Of a DNA stretch of 64,000 nt, positions 24,264 to 33,776 are shown one piece after another; within the stretch, counting starts at the first letter, position 1, and each line of letters opens with the position of its first letter. Made by a program: the position numbers and the translations under genes. The notes beneath the pieces are model-generated. The model made no database searches, was not told the DNA's origin, and worked only from the letters and a program-made list of their open reading frames with translations. Location: NCBI RefSeq assembly GCF_000368825.1, contig NZ_KB849711.1, positions 102,520 to 166,519 on the forward strand. The letters are read 5' to 3'. The DNA is from Acinetobacter ursingii DSM 16037 = CIP 107286 (GTDB lineage Bacteria > Pseudomonadota > Gammaproteobacteria > Pseudomonadales > Moraxellaceae).

Positions 24264-25373
24264 ATGTCAGAATTTTCTTCCCAGCCGATTCAATTTGCTT
24301 ATTGGGTTCCCAATGTCAGTGGTGGACTTGTGGTCAGTAATATTGAACAGCGTACAGACTGGAGCTACGACTATAATGTGCGTTTGGCTCAGGCAGCCGA
24401 GGCCAATGGCTTCGATTACGCCCTGACTCAGATCCGCTTTACCGCAGGTTATGGGGCAGAAAATCAACATGAGTCGGTCAGTTTTAGTCATGCCCTCTTG
24501 GCCAAAACTGAAAAGCTTAAAGTGATTGCTGCGATCTTACCCGGCCCATGGAAACCCGTTTTGGCGGCCAAACAACTGGCAACCATTGATTATCTGACTA
24601 ATGGACGTATTGCCATTAATGTGGTGAGTGGTTGGTTTAAGGGTGAGTTTGATGCGATTGGAGAAGAATGGCCTGAACATGACCAACGTTATGTGCGTTC
24701 TGAAGAATTTATCCGTAGCATCAAGGGTATCTGGACAACGGATAACTTTAGTTTTGATGGTAAATATTACCAATTTAAAGATTATACCCTCAAACCAAAG
24801 CCGATTCAGAAATCGAGCATCGAAGTCTTTCAGGGTGGTAGTTCACGTGCTGCCCGCGATATGGCGTCACGGGTTTCAGACTGGTACTTCACCAACGGCA
24901 ATACGGTTGAGGAAATTCAGAAACAAGTGGATGATATTCGTGCCAAGGCCAAAACAAATAATCATCAGGTTAAAATTGGGGTTAATGCCTTTATCATCGC
25001 CCGCGATACGGAAGCAGAAGCACAAGCCGTATTACAGGAAATTATTGATCAAGCCAACATTGAAGCAGTCAATGCCTTTGACGACGCAACCCGTCAGGCA
25101 GGCGCAGCCAGTCCTGAAGGTGAAGGCAACTGGGCAAAATCCACTTTTGAAGATCTGGTGCAATATAACGATGGCTTCAAAACCAATCTGATTGGCACAC
25201 CTGCGCAAATCGCCGAGCGGATCGTGGCACTCAAAAATGTTGGTGTTGATTTGATTCTTTCAGGCTTCCTGCATTTTATTGAAGAAGTAGAATATTTTGG
25301 TGAAAAGGTTCTGCCTTTGGTTCGTGAATTAGAGTTACAACAACGGGTACAAACGACTGCGAAGTCGGCTTGA
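24264..25373 (+). CDS. sfnG: FMNH2-dependent dimethylsulfone monooxygenase
   Basis: A 369-aa bacterial-luciferase-like monooxygenase that converts dimethylsulfone to methanesulfinate with FMNH2 and oxygen, so methylated sulfur compounds can serve as a sulfur source. The family start is QFAYWVPNVSGGLVVSNIEQ, followed by LIxGPW-like ILPGPWKPVLAAKQLATIDY, RIAINVVSGWFKGEFDAIGE and the FMN-binding region VFQGGSSRAARDMASRVSDW. The ATG at 24264 has AGAGGG upstream, better than the TTG at 24258. It is in an operon with the FMN reductase. Confidence 0.92.
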   Translation: MSEFSSQPIQFAYWVPNVSGGLVVSNIEQRTDWSYDYNVRLAQAAEANGFDYALTQIRFTAGYGAENQHESVSFSHALLAKTEKLKVIAAILPGPWKPVLAAKQLATIDYLTNGRIAINVVSGWFKGEFDAIGEEWPEHDQRYVRSEEFIRSIKGIWTTDNFSFDGKYYQFKDYTLKPKPIQKSSIEVFQGGSSRAARDMASRVSDWYFTNGNTVEEIQKQVDDIRAKAKTNNHQVKIGVNAFIIARDTEAEAQAVLQEIIDQANIEAVNAFDDATRQAGAASPEGEGNWAKSTFEDLVQYNDGFKTNLIGTPAQIAERIVALKNVGVDLILSGFLHFIEEVEYFGEKVLPLVRELELQQRVQTTAKSA

Positions 25374-25428
25374 GTCAAATAAGCTTGAATAAAAATAATA
25401 AGAAATACTCTGTATAAAACAATAATTA

Positions 25429-25458
25429 CACCCCAGAACTCGGTCTGGGGTGATTTTA
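25429..25458 (+). terminator. Terminator of the msuE-sfnG operon
   Basis: CACCCCAGA/TCTGGGGTG with a six-base loop is followed by ATTTTATT. It lies between sfnG and the convergent receptor gene. Confidence 0.75.
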
Positions 25459-25517
25459 TTCTTCATTTGATCAATCCGCCCACTTTCAATAGGCTGAATT
25501 GGGTTATTTATTTTAAA

Positions 25518-27758
25518 TTAGAATTTTGCTTTAAGCGTTAACGTGACGTTTCTTGGTTCTCCCCAATAAACACCATTGTAAAATCCAATTTCCTGATAAT
25601 ACTTTTCATCAAATAAATTATTAAATTGCAGGTTGGCACTTAAATTTTTGCTAAAGTCATAGCCAATGTTAGCACTGGCTAGAAAATAGGCATCCTGACG
25701 AACAAAGCCATCGGTATTACTAGGTGCGCCACCCCACTTGCGCTTGACTTCGCTTTGCCAATTGATACCGAAACCTACATTTAGTTTCTCTGCGCCATTC
25801 CACCATGTCTCAGGTAATTTCAGATTGGTATACACTTTGACCAAATTTTGCGGTACGTTAGTTAAAGCACTTACTTGTGGAGAGCTCACGCTATTGACAT
25901 AAGTATAGCCTGCACTCACATTCCAGCCTTGGGTAATTTGGCCAATAGCTTCTAGTTCAAAGCCTTCGACCTTATATCCTTCGCCAGATGCCATCATTGG
26001 ATCAGCGCCATCATCTGTTTTAATTCCTTGATTAACAGCCTCTAGATCTCGAACTGCTATATTCTCTTTTTCAGAGCGAAAAATGGCAGCGGTTGCTAAT
26101 AATTGTTCATTCAACAAACTGGTTTTCATCCCAATTTCATAGGCTTTTCCTGTTTCTGGATCAAGAAATCTACTATTTCGATCTTTATTGGTCGTTGGGC
26201 TAAAAATATCGGTATAACTCGCATAGGCTGTTACTAAAGGCGTAATGTCATATGTGACGCCGACATAAGGAGTAAAAGAATCCGCTTTTACATCACTTTT
26301 GGTACCATTGGTGGCTTTATATTCACTATATCGTCCCCCCACAATCAGTTTAAGTGGATCGGTAATGCTTAAACGCACCGTACTGTAAACCCCGTAATTT
26401 TGTTGTTTCGCATCTTTAGTTGAGGGAGTTACGGTATAATTTGGTTGAGTGGTGGCATTACCATTCCAGCTTTGCCAGTTATTAATCAAACATGATCCTG
26501 CGATATTATTGGCAATAGTTTCATTCTTTCCTGTACAGGTTACTTGATCGCCGATATTGCCATATAAAGCACCTGTTGGAGCATCACTGGAACGCTGATA
26601 ACCATTCACCCCCAAAATGAATTCATGCTCACGATTAAATAGTTTAAATGGACCTGTCGTATATAATTCTAAATTGGTTTTTTTAGATTCCTGCGTCGGA
26701 TAAACCGTAGACCAAAGGCCTATACCTGTACCATCTGACTTCGGAAAACCACTGCCACCATAAGACATCAACCAGAAATTTTTTGAATATGAATACGAAG
26801 CTGCGGCTTTAATCAACCAATCATTTGCAAATTTATAACTTAAATCGACAAATGCAGTACGATCATTCTGACTAATTGTGTTCCAACGATTCGCCAAACT
26901 GAAATTGCGTGGCAAATTAGCTAAACTGCCATCAGCATTCCAGTAGGGTACTGCTCCCCACGTCGAACCTTTGGGTTGATTGTCCTGATATTGAAAGCCA
27001 ACACTTCCCGTTAAATGATCTGAAAAATCGGCCTCCACCATTGCCATTGCCGCTGTAGATTCGAGCGAGTAATAATCCATATATGAGTCGCCTTGCTCAT
27101 GCATCGCCATAACACGACTACGAATACGACCATCTTGAGTTAATGGCACCGAAACATCCGCTTCATTACGAATCGTATCCCATCGACTGAATGAGGTAGA
27201 TGCATAACCTGATAATTCTTTGGTAGGACGCTTACGGATCATGTTAATAGTCGCAGAAGGATTCCCCGTAGAACCACTTAAACCTGTTGCGCCTTTTACG
27301 ACTTCAATACGATCAAAAAAGAAACTGTCAGTACGAGGACTATTATCGCCAATCGGCATTCCATCAATCTGGCGATTGGTAATCGGATAACCGCGGCTAT
27401 AGTATGAAGAACGCTCACTATCAAGTTTCGTTACTGTGATGCCAGGCGTTGCCATTAATACATCATCAATAATATTTAAGTTTCTTTGCTCAATCTGCTC
27501 ACGCGTAATCACGCTGACAGACTGAGGGGTTTCCTGAATACTCAAGTTTAATTTAGCGGATCCTTTAGACGCTTTTGCCTTATAGCTACCTGTACCTTCA
27601 GTTTTATCTCCCTGCTCATCAGCATGTAATACAATTGAGGGTAATACCGCCGTTTCTTGATCTGAAGCGTCCTCATTGGCAATGACTAAAGGTGAAATCC
27701 CAAGGAGAATAAACGAAACAACAGCATGTGATAAAGGAGTCTGGGAAAAGGTTGGCAT
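25518..27758 (-). CDS. TonB-dependent siderophore receptor (FhuE-like)
   Basis: A 746-aa outer-membrane receptor that imports a ferric siderophore with energy from TonB-ExbBD. It has a signal peptide, then an N-terminal plug domain (QETPQSVSVITREQIEQRNL, SYYSRGYPITNRQIDGMPIG, FDRIEVVKGATGLSGSTGNP). A 22-strand barrel follows, ending in the C-terminal signature NVTLTLKAKF. Plug sequence and length resemble ferric-coprogen/rhodotorulate receptors of the FhuE group; the ligand is not certain. A perfect GATAAT-A-ATTATC Fur core is 29 bases upstream of the start. It sits between two sulfur-acquisition units but is probably regulated by iron. Confidence 0.85.
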   Translation of the reverse strand: MPTFSQTPLSHAVVSFILLGISPLVIANEDASDQETAVLPSIVLHADEQGDKTEGTGSYKAKASKGSAKLNLSIQETPQSVSVITREQIEQRNLNIIDDVLMATPGITVTKLDSERSSYYSRGYPITNRQIDGMPIGDNSPRTDSFFFDRIEVVKGATGLSGSTGNPSATINMIRKRPTKELSGYASTSFSRWDTIRNEADVSVPLTQDGRIRSRVMAMHEQGDSYMDYYSLESTAAMAMVEADFSDHLTGSVGFQYQDNQPKGSTWGAVPYWNADGSLANLPRNFSLANRWNTISQNDRTAFVDLSYKFANDWLIKAAASYSYSKNFWLMSYGGSGFPKSDGTGIGLWSTVYPTQESKKTNLELYTTGPFKLFNREHEFILGVNGYQRSSDAPTGALYGNIGDQVTCTGKNETIANNIAGSCLINNWQSWNGNATTQPNYTVTPSTKDAKQQNYGVYSTVRLSITDPLKLIVGGRYSEYKATNGTKSDVKADSFTPYVGVTYDITPLVTAYASYTDIFSPTTNKDRNSRFLDPETGKAYEIGMKTSLLNEQLLATAAIFRSEKENIAVRDLEAVNQGIKTDDGADPMMASGEGYKVEGFELEAIGQITQGWNVSAGYTYVNSVSSPQVSALTNVPQNLVKVYTNLKLPETWWNGAEKLNVGFGINWQSEVKRKWGGAPSNTDGFVRQDAYFLASANIGYDFSKNLSANLQFNNLFDEKYYQEIGFYNGVYWGEPRNVTLTLKAKF

Positions 27759-27784
27759 TATAGTTCCATTAAATATTAATATTA

Positions 27785-27804
27785 ACGATAATAATTATCA
27801 TTTA
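27785..27804 (-). promoter_or_regulatory. Fur box of the siderophore receptor
   Basis: ACGATAATAATTATCATTTA contains the perfect 6-1-6 dyad GATAAT-A-ATTATC at 27787-27799, the core of the Fur consensus. Its position just before the ribosome site is consistent with iron-dependent repression. Confidence 0.85.
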
Positions 27805-27867
27805 ATATAAACAGAAAAACAACACATCCTTCATCTTTCCACTAATTATGAGTAAGCTATATCCAAA

Positions 27868-29046
27868 TTAAGAATAAAAACTCGGCTCAGGGACTTTTCC
27901 AGTTAACACCCACTCGCCCACTTCCTGATATTTGTAGTCGATCGGATCATGTAAGGTTTGAGTGCGTACATTGCGCCAGAACCGATCCAGATTGAGTTGT
28001 GCAGTTGTGGCACGTGCGCCCATCACCTGAAAAATATTCTGGGTAATGAAAAGACTGCTTTGCGTCGCAGCAATTTTAGCTGTGGCAATTGCAACAGATA
28101 CTTCGCCACGTTGCTGTGCCGTTAATTGTTCTCCCTGTTGCCATGCGTGTTGTAACAGTTTAACTGCTTTTTCTGTCAATAAACGAACACTTTCAAGCTG
28201 AACATAAAATTCGGCAAAATGCTTTTGAATATAAGGGTCTTGGATTGCAGTTTCAGCACTTGATTTAAACCATGCTTTTTGTGACTGAACGGCTTGTCTG
28301 GCCGTTTCAAATGCCCCTTCTGCCACACCCAAAAATAAATGCACAAATATCAATTGAGCAATCAATGGTCTTAAACTTGCATAAGGCGTACTTAAAGGGC
28401 CAGGATTTAACAATAATTCATCTTTAAAAATTCTCACTTGTTCAAAATGCGTTGTACCACTATCGGTTTGGCTTTGTCCCATGTTGTTCCAATCACCAAG
28501 AAAATGAATTCCCTCTCGTTGACTTGGAATAACTCCGATGAATAACTTATCGTTTAAATAACCTGAACAGAGCAAAAAGTCAGAGTCCATTGAACCAGAA
28601 CAAAAACTTTTATCTCCATGAAACAAATATTCATCTTCACTCAGTTGCTCGATTTGTACACGCTGATCTAGCGGATTAAGTGCATTTCCCCAAAATAATT
28701 GTTGCTGCGCCGTTTGTTCAAACCATTTGGCATATTGTTCAGGTTGGGAAAATAATTGTACGGTCGCAATCAGTAAATGATGAAATCCATAAACATGTGC
28801 CAATGAACTATCAGCCTGTGCAATGATTCGAATCGTGTTAAAAATGGTTGTCCAGTCTGCTCCGACTCCTCCATATTGTTGAGGAATCGATAAGCTCAAT
28901 AATCCACTGGCACGGAGTTGATCGCGCTCAGTTTTTGGATTACCACCTTGTTTATCACGCGCCGCTGCTGTCTTTGCAAATTCAGATGCCAGTGTTTGGG
29001 CAATTTCAATCGGATCGTTGTGCAGTGAAAAATCAACGGCATTCAT
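27868..29046 (-). CDS. SfnB/DszC-like acyl-CoA dehydrogenase-fold flavin monooxygenase
   Basis: A 392-aa protein with the acyl-CoA dehydrogenase fold that in SfnB- and DszC-type enzymes uses reduced flavin to oxygenate sulfur compounds. It has the N-terminal helical domain (LSIPQQYGGVGADWTTIFNT), a beta domain with FHGDKSFCSGSMDSDFLLCS, and the C-terminal helical domain (QNIFQVMGARATTAQLNLDR, FWRNVRTQTLHDP). The RNVRTQTLHDP segment is typical of the DszC/SfnB group rather than true fatty-acid dehydrogenases. The start at 29046 is chosen because AAGGA lies eight bases upstream. Longer in-frame starts would place codons inside the acs terminator. Its probable partner is the MsuE reductase 4 kb away. 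Confidence 0.8.
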   Translation of the reverse strand: MNAVDFSLHNDPIEIAQTLASEFAKTAAARDKQGGNPKTERDQLRASGLLSLSIPQQYGGVGADWTTIFNTIRIIAQADSSLAHVYGFHHLLIATVQLFSQPEQYAKWFEQTAQQQLFWGNALNPLDQRVQIEQLSEDEYLFHGDKSFCSGSMDSDFLLCSGYLNDKLFIGVIPSQREGIHFLGDWNNMGQSQTDSGTTHFEQVRIFKDELLLNPGPLSTPYASLRPLIAQLIFVHLFLGVAEGAFETARQAVQSQKAWFKSSAETAIQDPYIQKHFAEFYVQLESVRLLTEKAVKLLQHAWQQGEQLTAQQRGEVSVAIATAKIAATQSSLFITQNIFQVMGARATTAQLNLDRFWRNVRTQTLHDPIDYKYQEVGEWVLTGKVPEPSFYS

Positions 29047-29143
29047 GTTTTTCATCCTTGCTTTATTTTTTAAATCAGTTCGATAGCCTAACAAACTTAA
29101 GCCAGTTGCTTTATCACAATCTAGAAGATACTCAGCATCAAAA

Positions 29144-29174
29144 TAAAAATACCGTCTTGGCGACGGTATTTTTA
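29144..29174. terminator. Terminator downstream of acs
   Basis: AAAAATACCGTC/GACGGTATTTTT with a short loop (TTGGC) immediately follows the acs stop codon. It is symmetric enough to work in both directions. Confidence 0.85.
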
Positions 29175-29184
29175 GCAATCAAGA

Positions 29185-31128
29185 TCAACGATCTGGATAA
29201 ACGGTAGCAATCAAATGCTCCACCACCGCGGGTTCTGCCAGTGTTGAAGTATCACCCAGACTGCCCAGTTCGTTCGCCGCAATTTTACGTAAAATACGTC
29301 GCATGATTTTTCCTGAACGGGTTTTCGGCAAAGCAGGCGCCCAATGCAGTACATCAGGCATGGCGATCGGTCCAAGTTGTTTACGTACCCATTGGACTAA
29401 TTCTCCCCGTAATTCTTCAGACTCAGCGACTCCTGCCTGTAAAGTCACAAAGGTACAAATGCCTTGTCCTTTAATTTCATGCGGCATTCCCACAACGGCA
29501 GCTTCAGCAACATGCTCATGAGCGACTAAGGCACTTTCAATTTCAGCGGTTCCCAAGCGGTGCCCTGAGACATTGAGTACATCATCGACACGCCCAGTAA
29601 TCCAGTAGTATCCATCTTTATCACGCCGCGCACCATCGCCCGTAAAATAACTGCCTTTAAATGTGGAAAAATAGGCTTCAATAAAACGATTCGGATCGCC
29701 CCAAATCGTTCGCATTTGACCCGGCCATGAGTCCTTAATGATCAAATTTCCTTCAGCTTCGCCCTCAAGCTCGTTGCCTTCTCCATCCACTAGTGCAGGC
29801 TGCACCCCAAAATAAGGTCGAGTTGCAGAACCCGGTTTTAAAGCTGTAGCCCCTGGAAGCGGAGAAATTAAAATTCCCCCCGTTTCGGTTTGCCACCATG
29901 TATCGACCACAGGGCAACGAGCTTCACCCACTACATTGTAATACCATGACCAAGCTTCAGGGTTAATCGGCTCACCAACCGTTCCTAAAAGTCGCAAACT
30001 GCTACGGTCACTTTCGCGGACATAGGCATCGCCTTCACGCATCATGGAACGAATAGCCGTTGGTGCAGTATATAAAATCGTGACATTATGTTTATCGACA
30101 ATATGCCCGATGCGCGCCCATGTTGGATATTGCGGAACGCCTTCAAACATTAAGGTCGTCGTTCCGTTAGACAAAGGTCCATAAAGCAGATAACTATGTC
30201 CTGTAATCCAGCCTACATCCGCAGTACACCAGTAAATATCGTCCTGTTTTAAATCAAAAACCTCTCTAAAGGTCGAATTCACATAGACCAGATAGCCGCC
30301 TGTGGTATGCAACACGCCTTTGGGTTTTCCTGTTGAGCCAGAAGTATAAAGAATAAATAAAGGATCTTCGGCATTCATCGGTTCAGGCGGGCAAATCTCA
30401 TCAACTTCTGTGATCACTTCGTGATACCAAAGATCACGCTCTTGTTGAAAGTGGATTGGATTACCTGTGCGATGCACCACAATCACATGCTCTACGCTCT
30501 GGGTTCCATCCAGTTTTAGTGCTTCATCGACACTTTCTTTTAAAGGGAGTTGTTTCCCACCACGCATACCCGCATCGGCAGTAATGACCAGTTTGGCTTG
30601 ACTGTCTTCAATTCGACTCGCCAATGAATCTGGAGAAAATCCACCAAAGACCACACAATGCACCGCACCAATACGCGCGCAGGCCAGCATGGCAATCGCG
30701 GCCTCGGACACCATTGGCATATACAACACCACACGGTCGCCTTTGGAAATACCATATTTTTTTAAAACATTGGCAAAACGACAAACTTCTTCGTATAACT
30801 CTTTAAACGAAATAATTTTATGCCGTGAAGGGTGATCACCTTCCCAAATAATCGCAGGTTTATGTGGATGTTCTTTGAGATGTCGATCCAGACAGTTTGC
30901 ACTGACGTTTAACTCACCATCAGCGAACCATTCGATCTTAAAATTGTCGATGTCATAACTGGTATTTTTGACCTGGGTAAAGGGTTTGATCCAATCCAGT
31001 CGTTTCGCTTCGGCTGCCCAGAACTCTTCAGGTTGCTCGATTGATTGCTGATAACGCTCAAAATAATCTGCTTCAAGCGTCCGCGCTGTTTTTTTAAATT
31101 CTTCGGGTACTGGATAGATGTCATTCAT
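29185..31128 (-). CDS. acs: Acetyl-CoA synthetase
   Basis: A 647-aa AMP-forming enzyme converting acetate, ATP and CoA to acetyl-CoA, the high-affinity route of acetate use. It shows the ANL adenylation motif [20 protein letters not shown], the acetyl-CoA synthetase signature [31 protein letters not shown] in the hinge region and, near the C terminus, [15 protein letters not shown], whose Lys is the regulatory acetylation site in the family. The length is normal. Transcription is probably activated by the CrbS/CrbR pair encoded in the same window. Confidence 0.96.
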   Translation of the reverse strand: MNDIYPVPEEFKKTARTLEADYFERYQQSIEQPEEFWAAEAKRLDWIKPFTQVKNTSYDIDNFKIEWFADGELNVSANCLDRHLKEHPHKPAIIWEGDHPSRHKIISFKELYEEVCRFANVLKKYGISKGDRVVLYMPMVSEAAIAMLACARIGAVHCVVFGGFSPDSLASRIEDSQAKLVITADAGMRGGKQLPLKESVDEALKLDGTQSVEHVIVVHRTGNPIHFQQERDLWYHEVITEVDEICPPEPMNAEDPLFILYTSGSTGKPKGVLHTTGGYLVYVNSTFREVFDLKQDDIYWCTADVGWITGHSYLLYGPLSNGTTTLMFEGVPQYPTWARIGHIVDKHNVTILYTAPTAIRSMMREGDAYVRESDRSSLRLLGTVGEPINPEAWSWYYNVVGEARCPVVDTWWQTETGGILISPLPGATALKPGSATRPYFGVQPALVDGEGNELEGEAEGNLIIKDSWPGQMRTIWGDPNRFIEAYFSTFKGSYFTGDGARRDKDGYYWITGRVDDVLNVSGHRLGTAEIESALVAHEHVAEAAVVGMPHEIKGQGICTFVTLQAGVAESEELRGELVQWVRKQLGPIAMPDVLHWAPALPKTRSGKIMRRILRKIAANELGSLGDTSTLAEPAVVEHLIATVYPDR

Positions 31129-31429
31129 GCTGTTCCCTTCCTTGATGTTTGATATCTCATCACGAGATTTTGTCAGTCATTTACTTATTGATTTTTATTC
31201 CGCCTTAAGCAGTATGAACACAGCATAAAAGCGCAAACAATAATGCTTTGGTCTTAGTTCAACATAGCCTAATTTTTTAGTTCAGACATTATCTTTTCGA
31301 ATAAAATTATTGATTTTTTGTGTACTTAGCTATACTTTTTTTAATGAAGATTTCAAACTGTAGCTTCACTAAAGCTTAAGAACTGTAACATTTCATCCGA
31401 ATATAACCATTCAAAAAAATGAGGACCAT
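31129..31429. other. Divergent promoter region between acs and the DUF805 gene
   Basis: 301 bases holding the promoters of both genes and no visible coding frame. It is the place to look for CrbR binding sites; no specific motif is assigned. Confidence 0.4.
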
Positions 31430-32014
31430 ATGACACAGCCATCTTCAAATTCCCCTTTCTTTTCAAAAAGTAGTCTAGATATTAAGGATCATCCACTGAC
31501 TCCCAATGGACGTTTTAATCGTTTGAGTTATCTGGGTTGGTATGGTTTTTTAAATATTGTGACCGTAGTTGCCTATTTAGCATTGGGCGTTTTTGTAGGC
31601 GCGTTTAGTCTAAGCACCTTTTCCATTAATGATCGAGTCATGGATTTGTTTAGTGGCGCAATGGGCATCGGCATCTTGGTGTTATGGGCAATTGTTGCCT
31701 ATTTTCATATCGTTTTTTTAGTTCGTCGTTTACATGATGCCAATCGTAGTGGTTGGCTGTGTTTGTTGATTTTAATTCCGCTCGTACAATTTCTATTTAT
31801 GCTTTATGTGCTTTTTGTTCCGGGAAGCAAAGGCTTGAATGATTATGGTGCACCGCGTCCGTCAGCCGTATGGGAAAAAATTCTGGCGTGGCTCATGATT
31901 ATTGTCATGATTTTAAGTCTATTTTCTGTTGCCAGCCTGATTTCATTCATGTCTAGTACAGGCGAACTGCAAACCCCAACAGAGATCGTACAAAAAGGTA
32001 CAAGCTATTTCTAA
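31430..32014 (+). CDS. DUF805 family membrane protein
   Basis: A 194-aa inner-membrane protein with about four spans. The DUF805 signature is clear: GRFNRLSYLGWYGFLNI near residues 27-43 and VRRLHDANRSGWLCLLIL, then FVPGSKGLNDYG (the NxYGxP-type ending). DUF805 proteins are widespread and their function is not established. GAGGA lies upstream of the ATG. The MscS-type channel gene follows on the same strand after about 85 bases. Confidence 0.85.
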   Translation: MTQPSSNSPFFSKSSLDIKDHPLTPNGRFNRLSYLGWYGFLNIVTVVAYLALGVFVGAFSLSTFSINDRVMDLFSGAMGIGILVLWAIVAYFHIVFLVRRLHDANRSGWLCLLILIPLVQFLFMLYVLFVPGSKGLNDYGAPRPSAVWEKILAWLMIIVMILSLFSVASLISFMSSTGELQTPTEIVQKGTSYF

Positions 32015-32099
32015 TCTCTATTGCAACCTAGTTGAGGGTTATAGGTGATCGTACTACACTATCGCCTTGTTTTTTAAAGCTGGTATTTTGGAAATCAAT

Positions 32100-33092
32100 G
32101 TGGCAGAAGATAATAAACTGAGCGATGTCGCAACCGATACCGCTCAACTGATTCAGCAGGCGGGTGAGAAAACCACAAAATCGGTCATTCAACATACTGA
32201 AAAATACCACGATGCCTATACCGCGATTGATAAAATCGTGGATAGCTTCTGGGAACGTGTGCCTTACTTATGCATTGCTTTGGCCGTTTTTTTGATTTTT
32301 TGGCTTTTAACCAAAGTCTTTAAATTTTTTATCGCCAAAACCCTCAGCAATCGCAGTTATACCCGCCAGAATCTGGTCTTGGTACTGAATCGTGTCGGTA
32401 GTGTTTTGATCATGTTTGTGGGTTTCCTCATTGCACTGGTGATTGCCATTCCAGGTTTTACCCCAAGTCAACTGGTCAGTGCGCTAGGGATTGGTTCGGT
32501 GGCGATTGGTTTCGCCTTTAAGGATATTTTCCAGAACTTATTATCGGGCGTTCTGATTTTATTGGGTGAACCATTTCGTATTGGCGACGATATTATTGTC
32601 AACGGTATGGAAGGAACCGTCGAAGATATTCAAATCCGTGCGACTTTTTTACGTTCGCCTGATGGCCGCCGTTTAGTGATTCCAAATGCAACGGTTTATA
32701 CCAGCGCTATTACGGTGAATACTGCTTATCAACGTCGACGTTGCCAATTTGTGGTGGGTATTGGCTATGAAGATGATGAACAAAAAGCAAAATCGATTAT
32801 TCTGGATATTCTGAATAATAACCGTAATGTCCTCAGTCAGCCTGCATTTAGTGTCAATGTCACCGCATTGGCCGATTTTTCAGTCAATCTTACAGTGCAA
32901 TGGTGGGTAGACACGACAGAAACCGGGATTTCAGCTTCTATTAGTGAGATTCAGGCTGAAGTCAAACAGGCATTTAGTGCAAATGCCATCAACATTCCTT
33001 ACCCGATTCAGGAACTTAAAGTCCATCAAAGTGCACCAGAATTACTCAATACAGCAACAACCGCAGAATCAAGCAAACAATCTTCCCAATAA
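32100..33092 (+). CDS. Small-conductance mechanosensitive channel, MscS family
   Basis: A protein of about 330 aa with three membrane spans in the first 160 residues, the pore helix and a cytoplasmic beta/alpha vestibule. Key segments are LGIGSVAIGFAFKDIFQNLL (pore-lining TM3 and the start of the beta domain), LGEPFRIGDDIIVNGMEGTV and RSPDGRRLVIPNATVY. It opens under membrane tension to release solutes in hypo-osmotic shock. The GTG at 32100 is preferred; an in-frame TTG at 32067 gives eleven more residues. Its last 24 bases overlap the 3' end of rsmE on the other strand. Confidence 0.85.
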   Translation: MAEDNKLSDVATDTAQLIQQAGEKTTKSVIQHTEKYHDAYTAIDKIVDSFWERVPYLCIALAVFLIFWLLTKVFKFFIAKTLSNRSYTRQNLVLVLNRVGSVLIMFVGFLIALVIAIPGFTPSQLVSALGIGSVAIGFAFKDIFQNLLSGVLILLGEPFRIGDDIIVNGMEGTVEDIQIRATFLRSPDGRRLVIPNATVYTSAITVNTAYQRRRCQFVVGIGYEDDEQKAKSIILDILNNNRNVLSQPAFSVNVTALADFSVNLTVQWWVDTTETGISASISEIQAEVKQAFSANAINIPYPIQELKVHQSAPELLNTATTAESSKQSSQ

Positions 33093-33776
33093 ATAGGAAA
33101 TAGCGGTTTCTGTTCTTAGAATACGGTTGCCTAAGTGGTACGCTTGGCAGCCGTTTTTGGTCAGTAAATCTACCTCATAAGGGATAAATCCCCCTTCTGG
33201 CCCAATGACGATGCTACAGGGATGATCAATTGCATAGGGCATGGCGGTTTCTGCATACGGATGTGCCAAATAAGCAGGTCGATCTTTATCAATCATTTGC
33301 GGCAAAATATCTTCAACAAATGGCTTAAAACGTGGATATAACTCAATTTCAGGAACAACCACATCTCCTGCCTGCTCCAAGCCTAGAGTCACATAATGAT
33401 CCAGTTGTTTTAAAAAAGGCGTTTGCCAATAACTTTTATCCACACGATAACTGTGGATAAGTATCAACTTGTCCACACCCAATGTCACGCTGTCCATCAC
33501 AATACGACGTAACACTTTGGGTCGAGGCAAGGCGACAATTAAAGTCACAGGTAACTTAGCAGGAGTTGGTTCTTGCTGAATAGGCGCAACCCAAATTTTA
33601 TCAGCATCTATCTGTTTAATTTCAACCAGATAACGTGCCTGATGACGAACTCCAACTTTGAGTCGATCACCGACTTTCAATTTTAACTGCTGAATAATAT
33701 GCTGATATTGTCTGGGCTGGTGAATGACCCACAATGTCTCTTGAACATCCTCGGGTTCCAATAACACAATATTCAT
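33069..33776 (-). CDS. rsmE: 16S rRNA (uracil-1498-N3)-methyltransferase
   Basis: A 235-aa SPOUT-class enzyme that methylates U1498 of 16S rRNA in assembled 30S subunits. It has an N-terminal PUA-like domain (GDRLKVGVRHQARYLVEIKQ) and a C-terminal knot domain with the SAM-binding SIVIGPEGGFIPYEVDLL and LGNRILRTETA motifs. The start overlaps the waaA stop by four bases (ATGA), indicating coupled translation. The 3' end overlaps the convergent MscS gene by 24 bases. Confidence 0.93.
   Translation of the reverse strand: MNIVLLEPEDVQETLWVIHQPRQYQHIIQQLKLKVGDRLKVGVRHQARYLVEIKQIDADKIWVAPIQQEPTPAKLPVTLIVALPRPKVLRRIVMDSVTLGVDKLILIHSYRVDKSYWQTPFLKQLDHYVTLGLEQAGDVVVPEIELYPRFKPFVEDILPQMIDKDRPAYLAHPYAETAMPYAIDHPCSIVIGPEGGFIPYEVDLLTKNGCQAYHLGNRILRTETAISYLLGRLFA

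Noticed and set aside
24628..25191. 187-codon plus-strand frame overlapping sfnG
   Set aside because: It is an out-of-frame shadow of sfnG rich in Lys, Arg and Ser, with no recognisable motif.
29047..29178. N-terminal extension of the SfnB-like gene to 29178
   Set aside because: It would run through the acs terminator hairpin; the ATG at 29046 has a proper ribosome site.
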